64,000 nucleotides of DNA from assembly GCF_000002995.4 (NCBI RefSeq), contig NW_025062479.1, forward strand, positions 21,634,721 through 21,698,720, written 5' to 3'. This DNA comes from Brugia malayi. Its lineage: Eukaryota > Nematoda > Chromadorea > Rhabditida > Onchocercidae. The position numbers and the translations under genes were made by a program. Below the pieces are notes generated by a model that did no database searches, was not told the DNA's origin, and saw only the letters and a program-made list of their open reading frames with translations. This document shows, piece after piece, positions 29,301 through 44,200 of this stretch (position 1 is the stretch's first letter; each line of letters starts with the position of its first letter).

Positions 29301-30860
29301 TTTTCATTAAATGAAGGAAAGCTTTGTTTCATTAACACTTCTTAAAATGATATGACATCATTGATAATAAATAGAATGGACATTTGTTCTTGTTTTTTTC
29401 TTCTTTTTTATCAATTTATATTAGATTTATTATCAAATTTTAGTTAGAAATCTGGAAGAGAATTATTTCGCTCGTTTTTTTTTTGTTTCCTTTTATGCTT
29501 TTTTCATTTCTTTTCTTGTTAATACAACTCTCCCTTTTCCTCTCTCTTTCTTCCTCCCTCTCTCTCTCTCTCTTTCCCTTCTTACAATTAATAATATATT
29601 GAGAAATGAAGTGGTGATTTTTTTTCAATAATTACTAAAATATCATAATTCAAATCAACTATTGATTCTTTAATATATATATGAAATACTTCGAGAAATA
29701 TAATTGAACATAAAAAAAAGTATATACTATTTCAACTTTATTCTTCACCTGCAATTATAACTTTTTAAAATTGCTTTTCTAAATTTGATGAAGTTTTTAA
29801 TTCATATAAGCAATGATTGCTAGTAGATTTTATCAATTTTTCATTTTCACAATAATTCCTATTATTACAAACTGTTTATTAGAGTTCTTATTTATCCACT
29901 TAAAATTTCAAAGTGATATTATGTGTATTTTCTCTCAACTTTTACTGCATACTTCATTAATGTTATTGTGTATTATGATACAAATAAATTGCTAATTGCT
30001 AATGAAAGTTATGAAAATGTGCAAAAGAGTTTAGAGAATATTTACATTGCATAATTGGAACATTATCAAATTATTTCAATCATTTCATTTTTTACAAGTA
30101 GAATTGCAAATATTTTATCCTCTCTGAATAATTTGGTTCTTTTTTTGTCTTTTTTATGTAGCTTTGTATCCATTTGTGTCTTTTTCATCCTTTCTTTTTT
30201 CCATATATTGCTCACTCATTTCAGTCTTGTCGAGAAACAGATGGAAGTAATCAAGAGTAGATTTATTGTAAATATAACTTTTGAAATTATTCTTTAATGC
30301 TTTATTCAGAAACATAAGTTTTTCTAAAGTATAACTTAACTATTAGCTATTTATTTGGGAGCTAAATTTTGCTTAAGGTGAATTTTTGTTTTTGATTATT
30401 TGACAATTGTTGGATTTTAAATTATCAGCTTACATTCATATATGCACAAATGAATTTATTTTCAGGATAATGAATGAAAGAAGTGTAAATAATAATTGGA
30501 CGCAATCAGAGGAGTAACTTAGCAATCGGTGATAAAGTTGTTAGTTGTAAATTGCTGCGTGCAAATTTGTGATTATTCAAAGGTAATTAGATTTTTGTTC
30601 TTCTAAATGCAAATAGATTATTTGCTTCTTTCTCATTGATATTATCTCATGTTGGCACAAAGATTGAGTGGGTGGAATTAAATATGAAATCGAGAATCAT
30701 TCAATAATACTATGCTGAGTTATGCTTTCGAATGATAAAATTGAATCTCTATCGATTATTTGAGGAATTTCTTTTTTCAAAGATTATTTATACAATGATT
30801 TTTCTAGCATTATATTTTTGTAATAATTAAAAAGGATTTAAATTTGAGAAATAGCATACT
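26391..30860. other. Long stretch without a supported gene, including dgk-1 upstream region
   Basis: About 4.5 kb of AT-rich DNA with many poly-A and poly-T runs. The part at 28400-29200 is less AT-rich and holds repeated ACGT-core motifs (about 28725-28757), a TCC/TC tract (29005-29057) and a pyrimidine tract near 29535-29580. This may be promoter or non-coding first-exon sequence of dgk-1, but no exon can be defined. Confidence 0.5.
29005..29057. repeat. (TCC)n/(TTC)n/(TC)n pyrimidine tract
   Basis: Consecutive CTC, TTC and TC microsatellite runs. Three overlapping open frames across the tract are low-complexity artefacts of it. Confidence 0.85.
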
Positions 30861-33800
30861 ATGGCAGCAGAAGGACATAACGTTGATGCAACACTATTAG
30901 CAGTTGGTCGTGATCATGGCCATTACTTTGTTCGCAAAACATTTGGTAAACCAACATACTGTCATCATTGCTGTGATAAAATATGGGGAATGCTTACACA
31001 AGGATATGCTTGCGAAGGTTTGTTACAAATGTTCTGAATTTAAATTTCTATTCAAAAATAAGTATGCTCATTGTTTTGAGAATCGGAAGAAAACTGTTTC
31101 CAGAATGTTTCTGTAAATTTTCGGAACTTTTCGGAATGTTATGATATCTTGAAATTCTTTATATTCTATATTATAATTAACTTATATTATTATGTAAAGT
31201 TTTACCAATCATATTTTATATAATTACGGCATACTTTGAAAGGAGACATGTTTACTGAGTGGATTCTAATTAGATAATATTTAGTATAACTAAGTATACC
31301 TTGTTCTAAAGTTATAAAATGCGTAATTCTTTTTATAATGATTTATTAGGCAGTTATTTTATCACGAAAATTTTATTTTGCCTTACTTTGCCTTTAAAAA
31401 TGTGTTTCAGTTTGTAATTTCATATGTCATGACAAGTGTAAGAAAACGGTTGTTTCATTCTGTAGTGGTGTTGCCTTGCAGTTGATAAAGGTAATAACTA
31501 ATATCATCAAATGTAGCTAATGTTTTCTTAATAAACACCCGTCCATATGTTATATGTTTGACTTATTAGCGCTCATTAAATTCGTTTATGCTGACCAGAT
31601 GTGATAGTTAGGCAAACTTCTAATAGCACATATTATCTTAATTTATTCTCAAATTACTTTGAATACATTGATACTAATGAATATTAACGATATATAAATC
31701 TTTTATGATTTACTTTTAATTGGATTGAAAAAGAAGAGAATTTTTACTAAGCAAAAAAATCTCGTCTCTCTTCTCGGCACAGTATCCTTACTTTTCATTG
31801 TAGTTTAATTTTTTGTAAACTCAAATCTTCATTCCGAAAAAATGAGATGTGAATACTAAACTTATGCTATTCAACTTCTCGTGTTATTCAATTGTTGAAG
31901 CTTCATTTGAGTTTTTTATATTTTCTTGACATTTGGACTCCTCTTTGCAGAATCCAGTCGCTCACACATGGTCTGAACCATCACATATCAAACGAAGGTT
32001 TTGCTGCGTTTGTCGCAAAAAAACTGATGATTCAGTGGCTGTTGAATGTGAAGGTAAGTTGTATTTTCAAATTAAATTTTGCATTTTTGTAGATGAAATT
32101 GCTAATGTTAACGCTTCCCAAACAATAAATTCGTTTTGTTAATCAAACCAAAAAAATTCTTTGCGACAAATCATCCATTCATTTTCCAAACCACAGTGAA
32201 TAGAGATATTCCATTCTCTTCCATGAAATTTTATTCATTCACTTTTTGATTACTTTGTAGTTTGTGAATATTACGTGCACGTTGACTGTCACGATTTAGC
32301 AGTAAGTGATTGCAAGGAAGCTGCTACATATGTACCTAATTTGGATAAGGTATGTTTCTTTTTTTATTATCCTCTTGAGTGATTGTACTTAAAGAATTTC
32401 TCACTAATATCCAAATTCTGGATTCTTCTAACTTCTATCACAATTTGGTTAATGTAAATTCCGTTTCCGTCACATAATAATAAGTTTTATTGACTTGCTT
32501 TATTATTTTACATACTGACGACAATACCTGAAATAAATTTTATACTTTAGTAATATAATTCTATAGTCAAACATCAAATTCATTAGATATAAAATTTCGT
32601 GAAAGAGAGTTAGTGAGTACTTCGTATTTGATAAATTCTTTAAATTCAGAAATGTAAGAAGGCTGAAATATAGATTTGTTTTCAACTTAGAATGCAGCTT
32701 TCATATATATAAATGTCAAGAATATTTCTGTTGCGTAGTTGAAAACAAGAGGGAATAGGATGAAAGATGAGAAACTTATGCTGCAAATTTTACTTCTGGG
32801 AAATTCAAAGCTCTGAAAGCTTACTGGCTTTTTTCACTGCCAAAATATTTGGAAGCCAGTGGAAGGTAATGATTGGTGGAGTAATGAATAGAGAAGTTAT
32901 TCAATCAGCTATCTTAATACTAAGTGATGTTTATTTACGTCATATGCTAAGTTGAAATTCAAATAAATCTTTTAGGATTCAAAAATAACTTATTTAGTAA
33001 AGCGCACACCAGTTTGTTTTCATCTTATTTTTTGAATTTTCAATCTTTTCTCTCCTCCTCTCTGATTTCTCAACATCTATGAATACATTTCTTCTTAAGA
33101 ACAAAAATAAAGCCCTAGAGCTCAGGAATCAAAAGGCAGCCGAGAAGATGGGAATCAAGAAATTGATGTTTTTTTTTTTTTTTTTTTTTTTGTAGACCGT
33201 TCAATGAATCAAACTTTTCGGAAAAAAAAAAAACTGTTGGGATGGGACAAATTTATTATATCAAGGCAGTTTGAAATATCATAATTTTTCAATTTCAAAC
33301 ATTTTGATGAATTTGGTTTTCATTTTATGTGAGCAACTTTCGAACAATATTTTCATTTACAGTAGTAGGGAAAATGTTTCTAAATTAAATGATGCTCTGG
33401 ATATTATTAGTATTCAAAATGCTACAGAGATGAGCTTGTTTATATGATGATTTTGAAAATTTCAAACTTTTTGTTTTTATTTATATAATTTACTTCAAGA
33501 TTAAACCTTTGCTCTTAAATGCCTTTCTTTCAAATCTCTAATCCTTAATGATGGATGATGCAAACACATAATGCTTTTATGAAGCATTTTTTACTCTAAG
33601 CCATTTGTATTTTTTTGTCCGTTCTTCGATTTTTCCTTATTTTCATTCGATCATTATTCTGAATTCTTGATACTTAGATGCATATAGTAGTATTGCTACC
33701 AAAACATTCTCAAAAAATTCTTTAAAAAAAACAACTTTGTTTTTAAAAATTTTATTGTTTTTATCATAAATAAATTTAGAGAGCTAAACAGTAGTAGAAT

Positions 33801-36800
33801 GAATTTAGCAGATTTTAATTTACCTAACGAGAATTTAAAAAAAACAAAGACAAAAAAAGCAACATAAAATTCCTCCATGAATTCATTTTAAGGAGTTGCA
33901 ATCGTATCTTTCCTATTTTTTTCAGAATAAACAGGTACAACATCATCATATGAGGGAGGGTAATATACCACGCGATTCCAAGTGCGTTGTTTGCAGAAAA
34001 GCTTGCTGGTCGTATGAGTGTTTAGCTGGTATGAAATGCGCTTGGTGCTCTGCAACGGTAAGTTTTTCCTGAAAATAGTACCTTGTAAAAATATGTTGTT
34101 TAGGAATGAGTAATCAGGTATTTATCAAATTATAGGACCAAGTGCATCTTGATTCCTATTGTTTTTCCAGTTCTTAACTACTTTAATTTATATTTGCTAA
34201 GTGTTTAATCCTTTTTCATCTTTTCTCGATTTGTTTCGAAAGGAGTTATAAGTTAAAAAAAAGAAAAAGTTTTCTGAGAAATGTGTATCCACCTCTCAGG
34301 TGTATATTATGCAGAGCAATAAAAATTTTCTACAACAACAGAGGAGTTATTCAACGAAGAAACTAATGAAACCATAGAAAATAGTTGTATAAAATGATTG
34401 AATTAAAAGTCAAAAAAAAAAAAACTATATACGGCAGTTTGGGATGTAAAAGATTTGGAAATGATAAAATTTGATATTTATAGAAAAGTACGATGTTGAT
34501 TTTAAGGCTCATGCTATCTGTTATCGTCAAATGTCTCTCGAATGTGATTTTGGTGCTTTAAAAAAGATTATGTTGCCACCCAACGCATTAACAATTCCAA
34601 GGACAGAACTTCCAATGAAACAGCTGCTTAACATTCAGGGAACTTATCTCGAAGGTTTCAACCAGCAACGTATACCTTTTTTTTTCTTTCAGCTAATTTG
34701 TAAAATTCGTATTTTATTCTGTTCATCTTAACTTTTAAAAAATTTTTTTGCAGAGTTTAATTTAGTAATGGCAAAAATTTTACAAAAGACCATTCAACTG
34801 ATAATAAAGAATTTTGATCTAATGTTTTCTTTTTGATAAAGCTGTTATTTAGCTATTTTCAAACCATTTTCAAAATTTTAGCATCTTATAGAAAATGACT
34901 ACCCTTTTCTTGCTATTTTTGGACTTTAGCATCATCACCAGTGAAAACACACCCAGAAGATTCTGCACTGAATTCACCAGATGAAGCAAAGGAAAAAGAG
35001 GACTATGAAAATTTGCGTATTTTTGATGGCAATAGTTCTCTTAGGAAACACGAGTATCGTACAGCTACTGTGCCAAAAACAGCCTCAATGCATCAAATAC
35101 GAGTAAGTTAAAATATTTCACTTTTAAATTCTTTTACTAGTGATTTATTATCACTCTTGAACACTGAATGGCTAAAAAGAACGACTAGTTTATCAGAGAT
35201 CATTGAAGTGATTATTTAAATATAACCTTCAAAATGTAACAAATATTTTTGTGCGGGTTTCGTTTAAAAAATTATAAACAATACAATATGCATGCAATGC
35301 TTTTATGTATTACTTATACTCATTAAAGTGTTGACTACTATTCATTTATTAGTTCCTTTTAGTTGCAATATATCAGGAAAAAAAAATAACGTCATGTTCC
35401 ATTAGACAATGAAATTTTACATTGCAGTAAACTTAAAATTCACTTAGCGAAGTTTTCATACACAATGTACTCACATATGTAATTTTTATTAGGATGTGGC
35501 ACTTAGGAGGTTTCATATCAGTGATAATCCTGATTGTTATTATGTCACACAAGTGCACAACGACAGTGAGTATTTTTGATAATTTTTTTTCTTATGGTAT
35601 TTTGAATTTGATTGATTATTATGTAGCAATTTTTTAACTCCAAAAAGTATATATTACTTCTCAAAAAAATTTTCTAGTATTTTTTGTGTTGAAAAGTTTA
35701 AAATTTTCTTCAGATGGTGAGGAAGAATTGCTTGAAGATCCGTTACCACTGAGAAACGTACGGCGACCAGAAGGACGCCGTGCTCAAATTTTCCTTCGTT
35801 ACAAAGATGATCCTGAAAAAGCAGTTGTTAAATTATATGGTGGTTGGCTTAGGTAAATTTTAATGATTAGTCATTAGTACGACATTAAAAATATTTCTTC
35901 TGTTTTTTGTAGCTTTGCTTAAATCATTTTGCGAAAAGCCATGTTTGTTTCAGCTGACTCTTTGCTTCCCATGATTTGAGTTATCCTTATCGACAAAATG
36001 CTTTTTCGGATCCTTTACATGAAATCCTGATTTAATTAATGCGGAATCAAATCGAAGAAGCACGTGACTTAAACCTTATCAAACTAAACTAAAATAAGCC
36101 TCTCTCTTCATACTTCGGGAAGATCGGGAAGATCTTGATATTTAACACTTCGAAAACAATGGAATTAAATAAAGTGCAATTGGTTATATTTTTTTTAGAG
36201 TACCAGTAACATGCTGTTCGCTGTTAGTTACAAAAGAAACACTGGTTCAAGATGCAGTGGCAGAAGCGCTGGACCGATTTGGATTGGATCGGAATTTTGC
36301 TAACCGTTATAATTTAATTGAAGTTTCGCTCGATCGTGGTGTTGCTGAAAGAACTGCGAATCCACAGGAAAATATGCTGCAGCTTGTGCGAAATTTAAGA
36401 AAAGTACAGCTTAGTATAACCTTTTTCTATAATTTTTACTTAAACAAAAGAACCTTTCATGCTTCGTTGTTATGGTAATAAGATAAACTATTCAATTTTT
36501 GAGAAAAGTAAAGTTCTTTGAACAGAATAATGATTGACAATCACTACGTCATTTCTGTTTTTGTTTTCTCTCATATTTCGTTCAGTTTTCCAAATTCCAG
36601 GATTCCTTGCGACGTTATCACGTTGTTCGTTTTTATATACAAGAAAAGGATGATCCACACGATCACGCTGTTTTTGTTGGTAATTTACCGCTCTCACTGG
36701 CTCAAAGACAATATGAAAGGATTCTTTTACGGCTACTAGGCGCTAAAGGTTATCATTTGCTTTTATTTCGGAGACGCTTCTACTTTGATTTATAGCTTTC

Positions 36801-39800
36801 TGTACTTTTTGTGTATTCGAGGTACAATTAAAGAAGTGAATTCATCCTAAATTTTCCCATGAGGATTTTTAAGTGATTTTGAATTCGTGAGCTGTGATAA
36901 ATTTTTGAAAAAAAAAAAAGAAATTCTCTACGCTTTATATAAGCTTTATATTCTCTTAATTTTTGCTTTAATTTCCAGAAAAGCCTTTCACTGCTATCGG
37001 ACCAATATATTTCGAATACGGTTCACTAGTGATTACATTCAATACAGCAAAAGCTGCAACTTCGGCTGTACAACGCCTTCAAAATGCGGTTTACGAAGAG
37101 AAGAAATTAATAGTACTTTGTCTTCCTAATGTGCAGGTTAATCGATAATAGATTTGTTGTTGTGATATGGACTGAAGTAAATTCAAACCGTAATTTAGTT
37201 TCCATTTCCAGTGTTTCATTTTCAGTTTTGAGCTCTTTATTTGTAGCACAACTATTAAGAAGTCGATTCAACTTCGTTGTTATATTACTTAAAGAATCAA
37301 CGACTTCAGTTTATCAGAAAATTTATCTATTTCTGACTGACTAGAACAGTTAGAATTTTGAGAAATTTTATTGCCTCTTCAAAGTTCTTTCAGCCCCATA
37401 TGTTATCACCCGATTGTGAGCCTCTTCTGGTGCTTGTGAATGTTAAAAGTGGTGGTTGTCAGGGAAGCGAATTAATTAAAGCATTCAGACGATTGTTGAA
37501 TCCTTTTCAAGTATTTGATGTATTGAAAGGTGGTCCATTAGTTGGGTAAGCACTTCTTTCACTTTCATTTTGTTCATTGTAAAATATGAATGCATTTTTT
37601 GTCAGTTAATGAAATAATATGTTTTTATTAACAGTTGAAACGGCATGAAACAGATTATAATTTTATATTAAAATCTTGATTTTAGGTTGTATGTTTTCCG
37701 AAATGTTCCAAAATATAAGATTTTGGCTTGCGGTGGAGATGGTACAATTGGTTGGGTTTTACAGTGCTTAGATATTGCTAAACAGGTTATTGTTTTATTG
37801 ATCAGATGCACAGCTGGAAGAAATTGAATCACAAAAGATCAAATATTCGAGTTTTATCAAACTTTAGTTGAAGCTTCCAGAAATTATTACTTTAAAAAGT
37901 ATTCTTTCAGGACGCAGCATGTTTCTCCCCACCATGTGGAATTGTTCCATTAGGCACCGGTAATGATCTGGCGAGAGTTTTACGATGGGGTGGTGGTTAT
38001 AGTGGTGAAGAGAACCCAATGGATATTCTTCGAGATGTTATTGAGGCTGAGGAAGTACGCTTGGATAGGTAGTTATTATTTTTGAATTGTTGAAATTATT
38101 TTAAAAACATTTGTAATTGACCACTGTTGCTATGAAAGTATTCCATATTATCAACTTTTGTCATTTCCATGTGTACAGCATGGCTTAAGTTTGGAAGAAT
38201 TCAGTAATAGCTTGGTTATAATTTACAAGAATTTGAGAAGATTGCAGATGGGCAGTAGTTTTTCACGAGGAAGAACGTTCGCAACCGCCAACAACATCTA
38301 ATGTTGAGCCAAGTCCTGATTCAGAGCAAATGATGAGCAATCCTGAGGACCAAACTTCAATGATTATAATGAATAATTACTTTGGAATTGGAATTGATGC
38401 GGATGTCTGCTTACAATTTCATAATAAGGTCAAGACTGCACTTGTTTACTTTAATTAAATTTTTTTTTTTTGATTCCTTAATCAAATTAAAATTATTTGT
38501 TTCATAGAAAGCTATTGTACATGGTCGAAAATAAATTCGCTAGTTAAATTGCTACTATTTGCTTTTTCATTTTTTGTTTAATTGAGGTTTTAACACAGTT
38601 ATCTTTATTTTTCTGTATTTCAATTACTAGCCATTCCTATGAGAAATTTATGTGAAAATTTTAATATTTTGTGGCTGTTTTGTAGAAAGTTCCTGTATAA
38701 AAGTATTATTTTAGAGAGATGCTAATCCAGAAAAGTTCAGTTCACGTTTGTTCAATAAAACACAATACGTAAAAATCGGTTTACAAAAAGTATTCTTTGA
38801 AAGAACATGTAAAGATCTCTGGAGACGGGTTGAATTAGAAGTGGATGGTAAAGTAATCGAATTGCCATGCATTGAGGGTATCATCGTATTAAACTTACTC
38901 AGGTATGGATTTTTGTTTTATTTCTTTTTTTTTTTTTTTGCACTGTCTTTTTTTGGAGTTGAAAAGTGTGCAAAAATAAGGAAGATATTCAGCAAACTTC
39001 TATTTATTGTCTTCTACTTATTATTTATTTTGATTTTGATCGCCTATTCGGTTCTGTAGAACAATTTTTGAGCTTTTTATTTCTCTTTTCATATATCTGA
39101 CACTAATGTACAACGAGCAATTTTAATTATTTTCATGAAGTACGAATAATTTTCAGCTGGGGGAGTGGAGCAAATCCATGGGGAACAGCAAAAGAAGAAG
39201 GACAGTTTCAAAAGCCGACACATTACGATGGTCTGCTTGAAGTAAGCTTACACCTTATTTTTACATTCTTTAATGTCCTAGCTGTCATTTAATTCTTTTT
39301 TTTTTTTCGGATTTATTGCTAATTTTATAAACTATAAAGGAATTATTTAATTGATGTATAATTTCATTCTTTTATATTTATAACACTCGAAAATTTTTTT
39401 TTTGAGAAAATTTATAGCTTCTTTATTCCTCTCCAAATGAAAACTAGTGTTGTCCTTTACAGTTTTGTACAAATTTCACTATTTGTAGGTGGTTGGTATC
39501 TCAGATGTCTCTCGATTAGGTCTCATTCAGTCCAAACTATCAGCCGGCATTAGAATCGCTCAAGGAGGAAGTGTAAGTCAATTTTCTATTGAAAAAATAT
39601 TGGCTTGTCCCAATTCGCGCAACAGTAGACAATAAAAATAGAAGTAAACACTTTCCCATGTTTGAACAATTTCGGTTGTCAGGTCTATAGATTTGAAAAT
39701 TTGTTTGCTTCTATTGTCAACTAAAACTGTAGAGATTATTTGTCATTCAGCGCAAACAATAGCACGATAATACGATATTTACAGTTTTGAGGGATTTTTG

Positions 39801-41260
39801 CATTATCAGATCACTCCGCACCCGCTTATTGATCGATTTGTTAATTTTAATTGAAATTTAATTAAAATTTTGCCCAAGTTAATTTAATTGAAAAAATTTA
39901 ATTAAATTTTGCCCAAGCCCAAGTCTTTCGAAATCTTTTGAGTGGGCGCAGCTATGATTATAGATAATTCATATAGAAGTGCTGTGCTGTTCAAGAAATC
40001 AAAAATGCCCTGTATACAGTTTTTTTTAGGATAGGACTATCAACTTCGAGATTTAAAGGACTTATTTATTTTTTTTTCTAAATATAACCTATCCATTCTT
40101 GCAGATACGAATCACAACGCATGAAGAATGGCCAGTACAAGTGGACGGTGAGCCGCACATACAACCACCTGGTACTATAACAATTTTGAAGTCTGCCCTT
40201 AAAGTAAGAATTTCTTAATTTTTATTTATTCGTGAAATTATTGTGTAGGGAAGAAAATTTTTGAATTTTTGAGCTTAGTAGACACTTTTTTTTTTTTTTT
40301 TTTGGAGGATATTAAACATGATCACAAGAAATTAAACTTTGTTTACTCCTGCTTCGTATTCTTTTTGCTTTTGCTTTTTTTCATCTTGCTTCACTTTTTC
40401 TTTTTAGATAATCTTCTTACTGAGGTATTAATAATTACCACTTCCAAACATCATCACTTGCAAAATAAAATAATATTCCCAAAATAACTCTGAAGTTTAT
40501 ACACAATTCACGAAAAATCATGATTGATTTCCACTATTTTATTTCTGTTCGTGGATAACTTCATTATTTGTTATTCATTTTCTGATGCATGGTTTTCCTA
40601 TAATTATCTTAAGCCAATCTTTTTTTTCTTTTTTTTTTTTTTTTTTTTTTATCAGTAGTACCCAAGAAAACTTCATATTGTTAATAAAACTAAAGCGAAT
40701 AAGTCAAATAAAAGTTGGATTACGATCGAGTTCTTTGAACTAAAGCGAATAAGTCAGATAAAAATTGGCTTACGATCGGGTTCTTTGACTTATTTCTTTA
40801 TAATCTGTACTCCTCAATATGTAGCTTTAAATAGATTTTTAATCGCATTCATTGAATGAATTTTGAAATCTGTCGTATCTTTGTGTCAAATATAGAAAGC
40901 AATGAGTAGATTCAGCCAAAGAAAGAATTACGCACTTTCCTTGCTCAGTTTCTCGGTTTAAAACTGGAAATGAATATTTTCACTCGCTTACATTTTGCAT
41001 ATATTTAGGCTAAAATGTTGAAGAAAGCAAAGAAATCACGTCGCAATGCAACATCTTCGTCAACAAACGTAGCAGCAGCAGCAGCAGTTCGGCCAGTTCG
41101 GAATGAAGCTTCACCATCTTCATCACGGATCCATCCCTGCATACTCTTAAATATTGATTCCGGTCCGTTGATGCACGAGAAAAGTACAACCGATGAAGCG
41201 CATTCTGCTACTGCAAATGGCGATGATGATGATGATGAAGAAGGAGATGCTTTTTTATAA
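30861..41260 (+). CDS. dgk-1: Diacylglycerol kinase theta (DGK-1 type)
   Basis: Twenty-one exons give a complete 973-residue protein. They are 30861-31017, 31411-31490, 31951-32053, 32261-32349, 33926-34057, 34489-34654, 34930-35102, 35493-35565, 35714-35852, 36199-36403, 36601-36748, 36979-37136, 37394-37545, 37686-37785, 37911-38068, 38248-38428, 38715-38902, 39157-39241, 39489-39572, 40105-40203 and 41009-41260. Three cysteine-rich C1 domains occupy about 21-70, 84-134 and 149-212. A Ras-association-like region lies at roughly 350-440. The catalytic domain has [11 protein letters not shown] (608-618) and [18 protein letters not shown] (from 638), followed by the accessory domain. The last exon is a Ser/Ala-rich tail ending in an acidic DDDDDEEGD run. 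Three C1 domains plus a Ras-association region define the theta class. In C. elegans DGK-1 removes diacylglycerol downstream of Go signalling to restrain acetylcholine release. The exon 6 acceptor (AAAAG at 34488) is the weakest junction, though its phase fits. Confidence 0.95.
40689..40788. repeat. 50-bp tandem duplication
   Basis: A 50-bp unit starting ACTAAAGCGAATAAGTCA occurs twice head to tail (40689-40738 and 40739-40788) with a few substitutions, in the last intron of dgk-1. Confidence 0.85.
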
Positions 41261-44200
41261 TTTGTTGGTATTTATGTGTAGGGAAGTAAGCAATTCATAT
41301 CATATGTAACCCAACTGATGCTATACTTTTTGCAAAAAACATTGACTGCTTAAATTGTTCCTCAAATTGTTCAACACTGTAATATCAATACTAAAAAAAT
41401 GAAAATCTTTTATAAGCACTTGTGAAATTCTCATATTCACATTGCAGGTGAAGTGTGAATTTTTGAAGATATTTGTGAGACCATTTGACGATTAATATAA
41501 TGCAAGTGTTTTTCTTTGTCGATATATTTTTCTAACAAAACAAAATGATTGGTTACGGGATAGCTTAGAGTAAGATTGAGAAGATCCTTTCTATGAGCAT
41601 TTTTTATCTTTTGCAAGTCTAATTCTTCAAAGGCATGACCATTCGGCTAGGATCTAAAACGAATCAATTTAATGGTTTATGAGTTCTTAGTTTTGTTTTG
41701 AGATCAAATATTTCTAAGGAACATTCAATTAGTCTTATTATTAAATTTATGAGAGTGAAAATAATTGAATAAGGGAATGAAAGGCATGGTTACACAATCT
41801 GGGATATAATTTTATCACATTATTAATGCTTTCTTATTTCTTATTATTGGATATAAATATAAACTGATAGATTATGCTGGAGAATATCACCGATATTCTT
41901 CAATATGTCAATAGTTTTCCTAATTCTTCAATCTACTTTATGAGTTTAAACTTTCTGCGAAGTCTTTTAGCTTCATTCCTTGAATCCATTGAGAAATTTG
42001 GAAGTTTTTATCGGTTAAAAAGTATGACGTTAACATATGATGAATCGTAATTTAAGACAACAGTTTTGAATTTATCTGTTAGTCATTTATGATTTCTTAG
42101 CTAGTTCTCTTTTTCTTCTTACTTTCCATTATACCGGTTTATGTTCGGTTTTTTCTTGTAGTTTTTTCTTAGTTTGTAGTTTTGTTTGTTGGTTTGCTTT
42201 TCCTCTTTCTAGTGATATATCAATTTATCGTATTCTCGTAAACTCTAGATATGGAATTCTGAAAGACTAATCTTTCTAAATATTTTATATTTATGTGGAC
42301 TACGGGTTTCAGTAAATAAATTTCTCAAAAATGTCATTTCTATCCGAAGATGTATATATATATATATTTTTGAAGACTCCATATTTTTAAATTTAACCTC
42401 GTCTCTTTGTAGATTATACTGATATGAAAATATGGTGATAAAGTAGGAAATTCATAGGAAACCTACGCTGATATAGAAAAGAATGTTTATTTCTCAATTC
42501 AATTTTTGCTTCCTTCTAGGAAAACTTTTCCATTCGAAGAATTGCCATTTATTCCTCAAAACTCCAACTAACAGCACTGATGTTTATTTTTCGAATCAGA
42601 TTGCATGTTTTCCTTTTTGGTAAAATTTTTCCTCACTTTTATGGTGCTCATTTCGTGTCAAAGTTTGAAGAAGTTGAAATGAAGTTTCAGATAAAAAATA
42701 TTTGTTCTTCATATTTATGCTTTTAAGATTATCTTAGTTCATGAATGAACCTATCAATTAGAATTTTTTTTTTTTTAATATTTAAAAGGCTTCGATTTAT
42801 GTATGCTTCTTAGAACTTGACTTTCAGTGTACATTGAACTATTATTGTTTATGAAGATGACAGCATAGATGCGATTTTATGTCTTTTTAGGTGAGTGGGA
42901 CTGTAATGATTATTGATCAGCTGTGATATAAATTTATTTTCATGAAAGTGATCATTTGAGAATCTGTGATTATTTTCCATCCCATTTTTTTTTTTTTTTT
43001 TTTTACACATAAATGTTTTTAATCATTGTTTTTTTCAAGTAAAGATTACCAATTTTTATTAATCAGTTCACTGTTTAAAAAAATTTATATAGACGAAGTA
43101 GGGAAAATTTTGAAGTATAAAAATTTTTATCAATTTGTCTGAGAATGTATGACCACATAGTATTAATAAATTGAAATGATTTTGCAATAAATTAAAGTTA
43201 GTAATTGAAATTAGTTTGCTTTATTACTACATATTCTATCTTGGAAGCTATGCGGCATGTTTATGACATTGAGTGATTTTTAAATTTTAAAATTATAAGT
43301 TTAGAAATTAAAAGAAATTTCTTTAAATTTGAATTATCCTATGCCTTTTTGTTTGAATTACCCTATGAATTTGATAATTCCGGACGAAAAGGAGACAACA
43401 TCTGTTTTCATACATAATATTGTTGTGAAGGACCGAGATTTCTAGTTGAAAAAAAAAAGAGAAATTATTACATCATTAATTTTACAGAGAAAAGGATGAA
43501 GAAAAAGAAGTAAAATAGGAATGTTTAAGACAAATTGGTAGAAAACAAATTCCTTGCAATTTTGAGAACTCTGAATTTGTCATATGATTCTATCATTTTT
43601 GAGATAGGAAAGATATTATTATAAGAATTGATTAAACTGAGGGAAATATTTGTTGAATCATTCATATTGAGCTTATCATATCATTTTGTGAAGCATCGAT
43701 TTGTTGCAAAAAAATTTTAACAACTGCTAAGGTATGAGAGTAATGCAATAATATAACAAATTTAGTAGTCTGAAAATGGAAGTTTGTATATGTTAAAATT
43801 TATAGTATATTTGATCGAATATTAAGGATTATTTGTTTGTTGCTAAAAGAAAAGTTCTAAACTGTTGTAATCTATAATTTGATAAAAGAACATTCTCGTA
43901 TAATTCAAAATAATTTGTCATTTTCGAGTGAAAAACTGAAGAGTTGAAAACATCTTATGTAGATCAAACCCATAGCGCCAAGCCCAGTCATTCTTGATCC
44001 TTAAACTTTCTCTCAATTGCTTTCACGAAAACAATTATAAATTTATGAAAATTATCAGAAGACTAAAGTCATTCCTTAAAATCAACTGCAATTAAACAAA
44101 ATTAAACATAAAAGCGAAGCAACTGAAAACATCGAATGTGAATGTGGACATTTGCGCCAAAAGTATGGATGCTTAAATCGGTAGGCAAGTGTTTGTAGAT

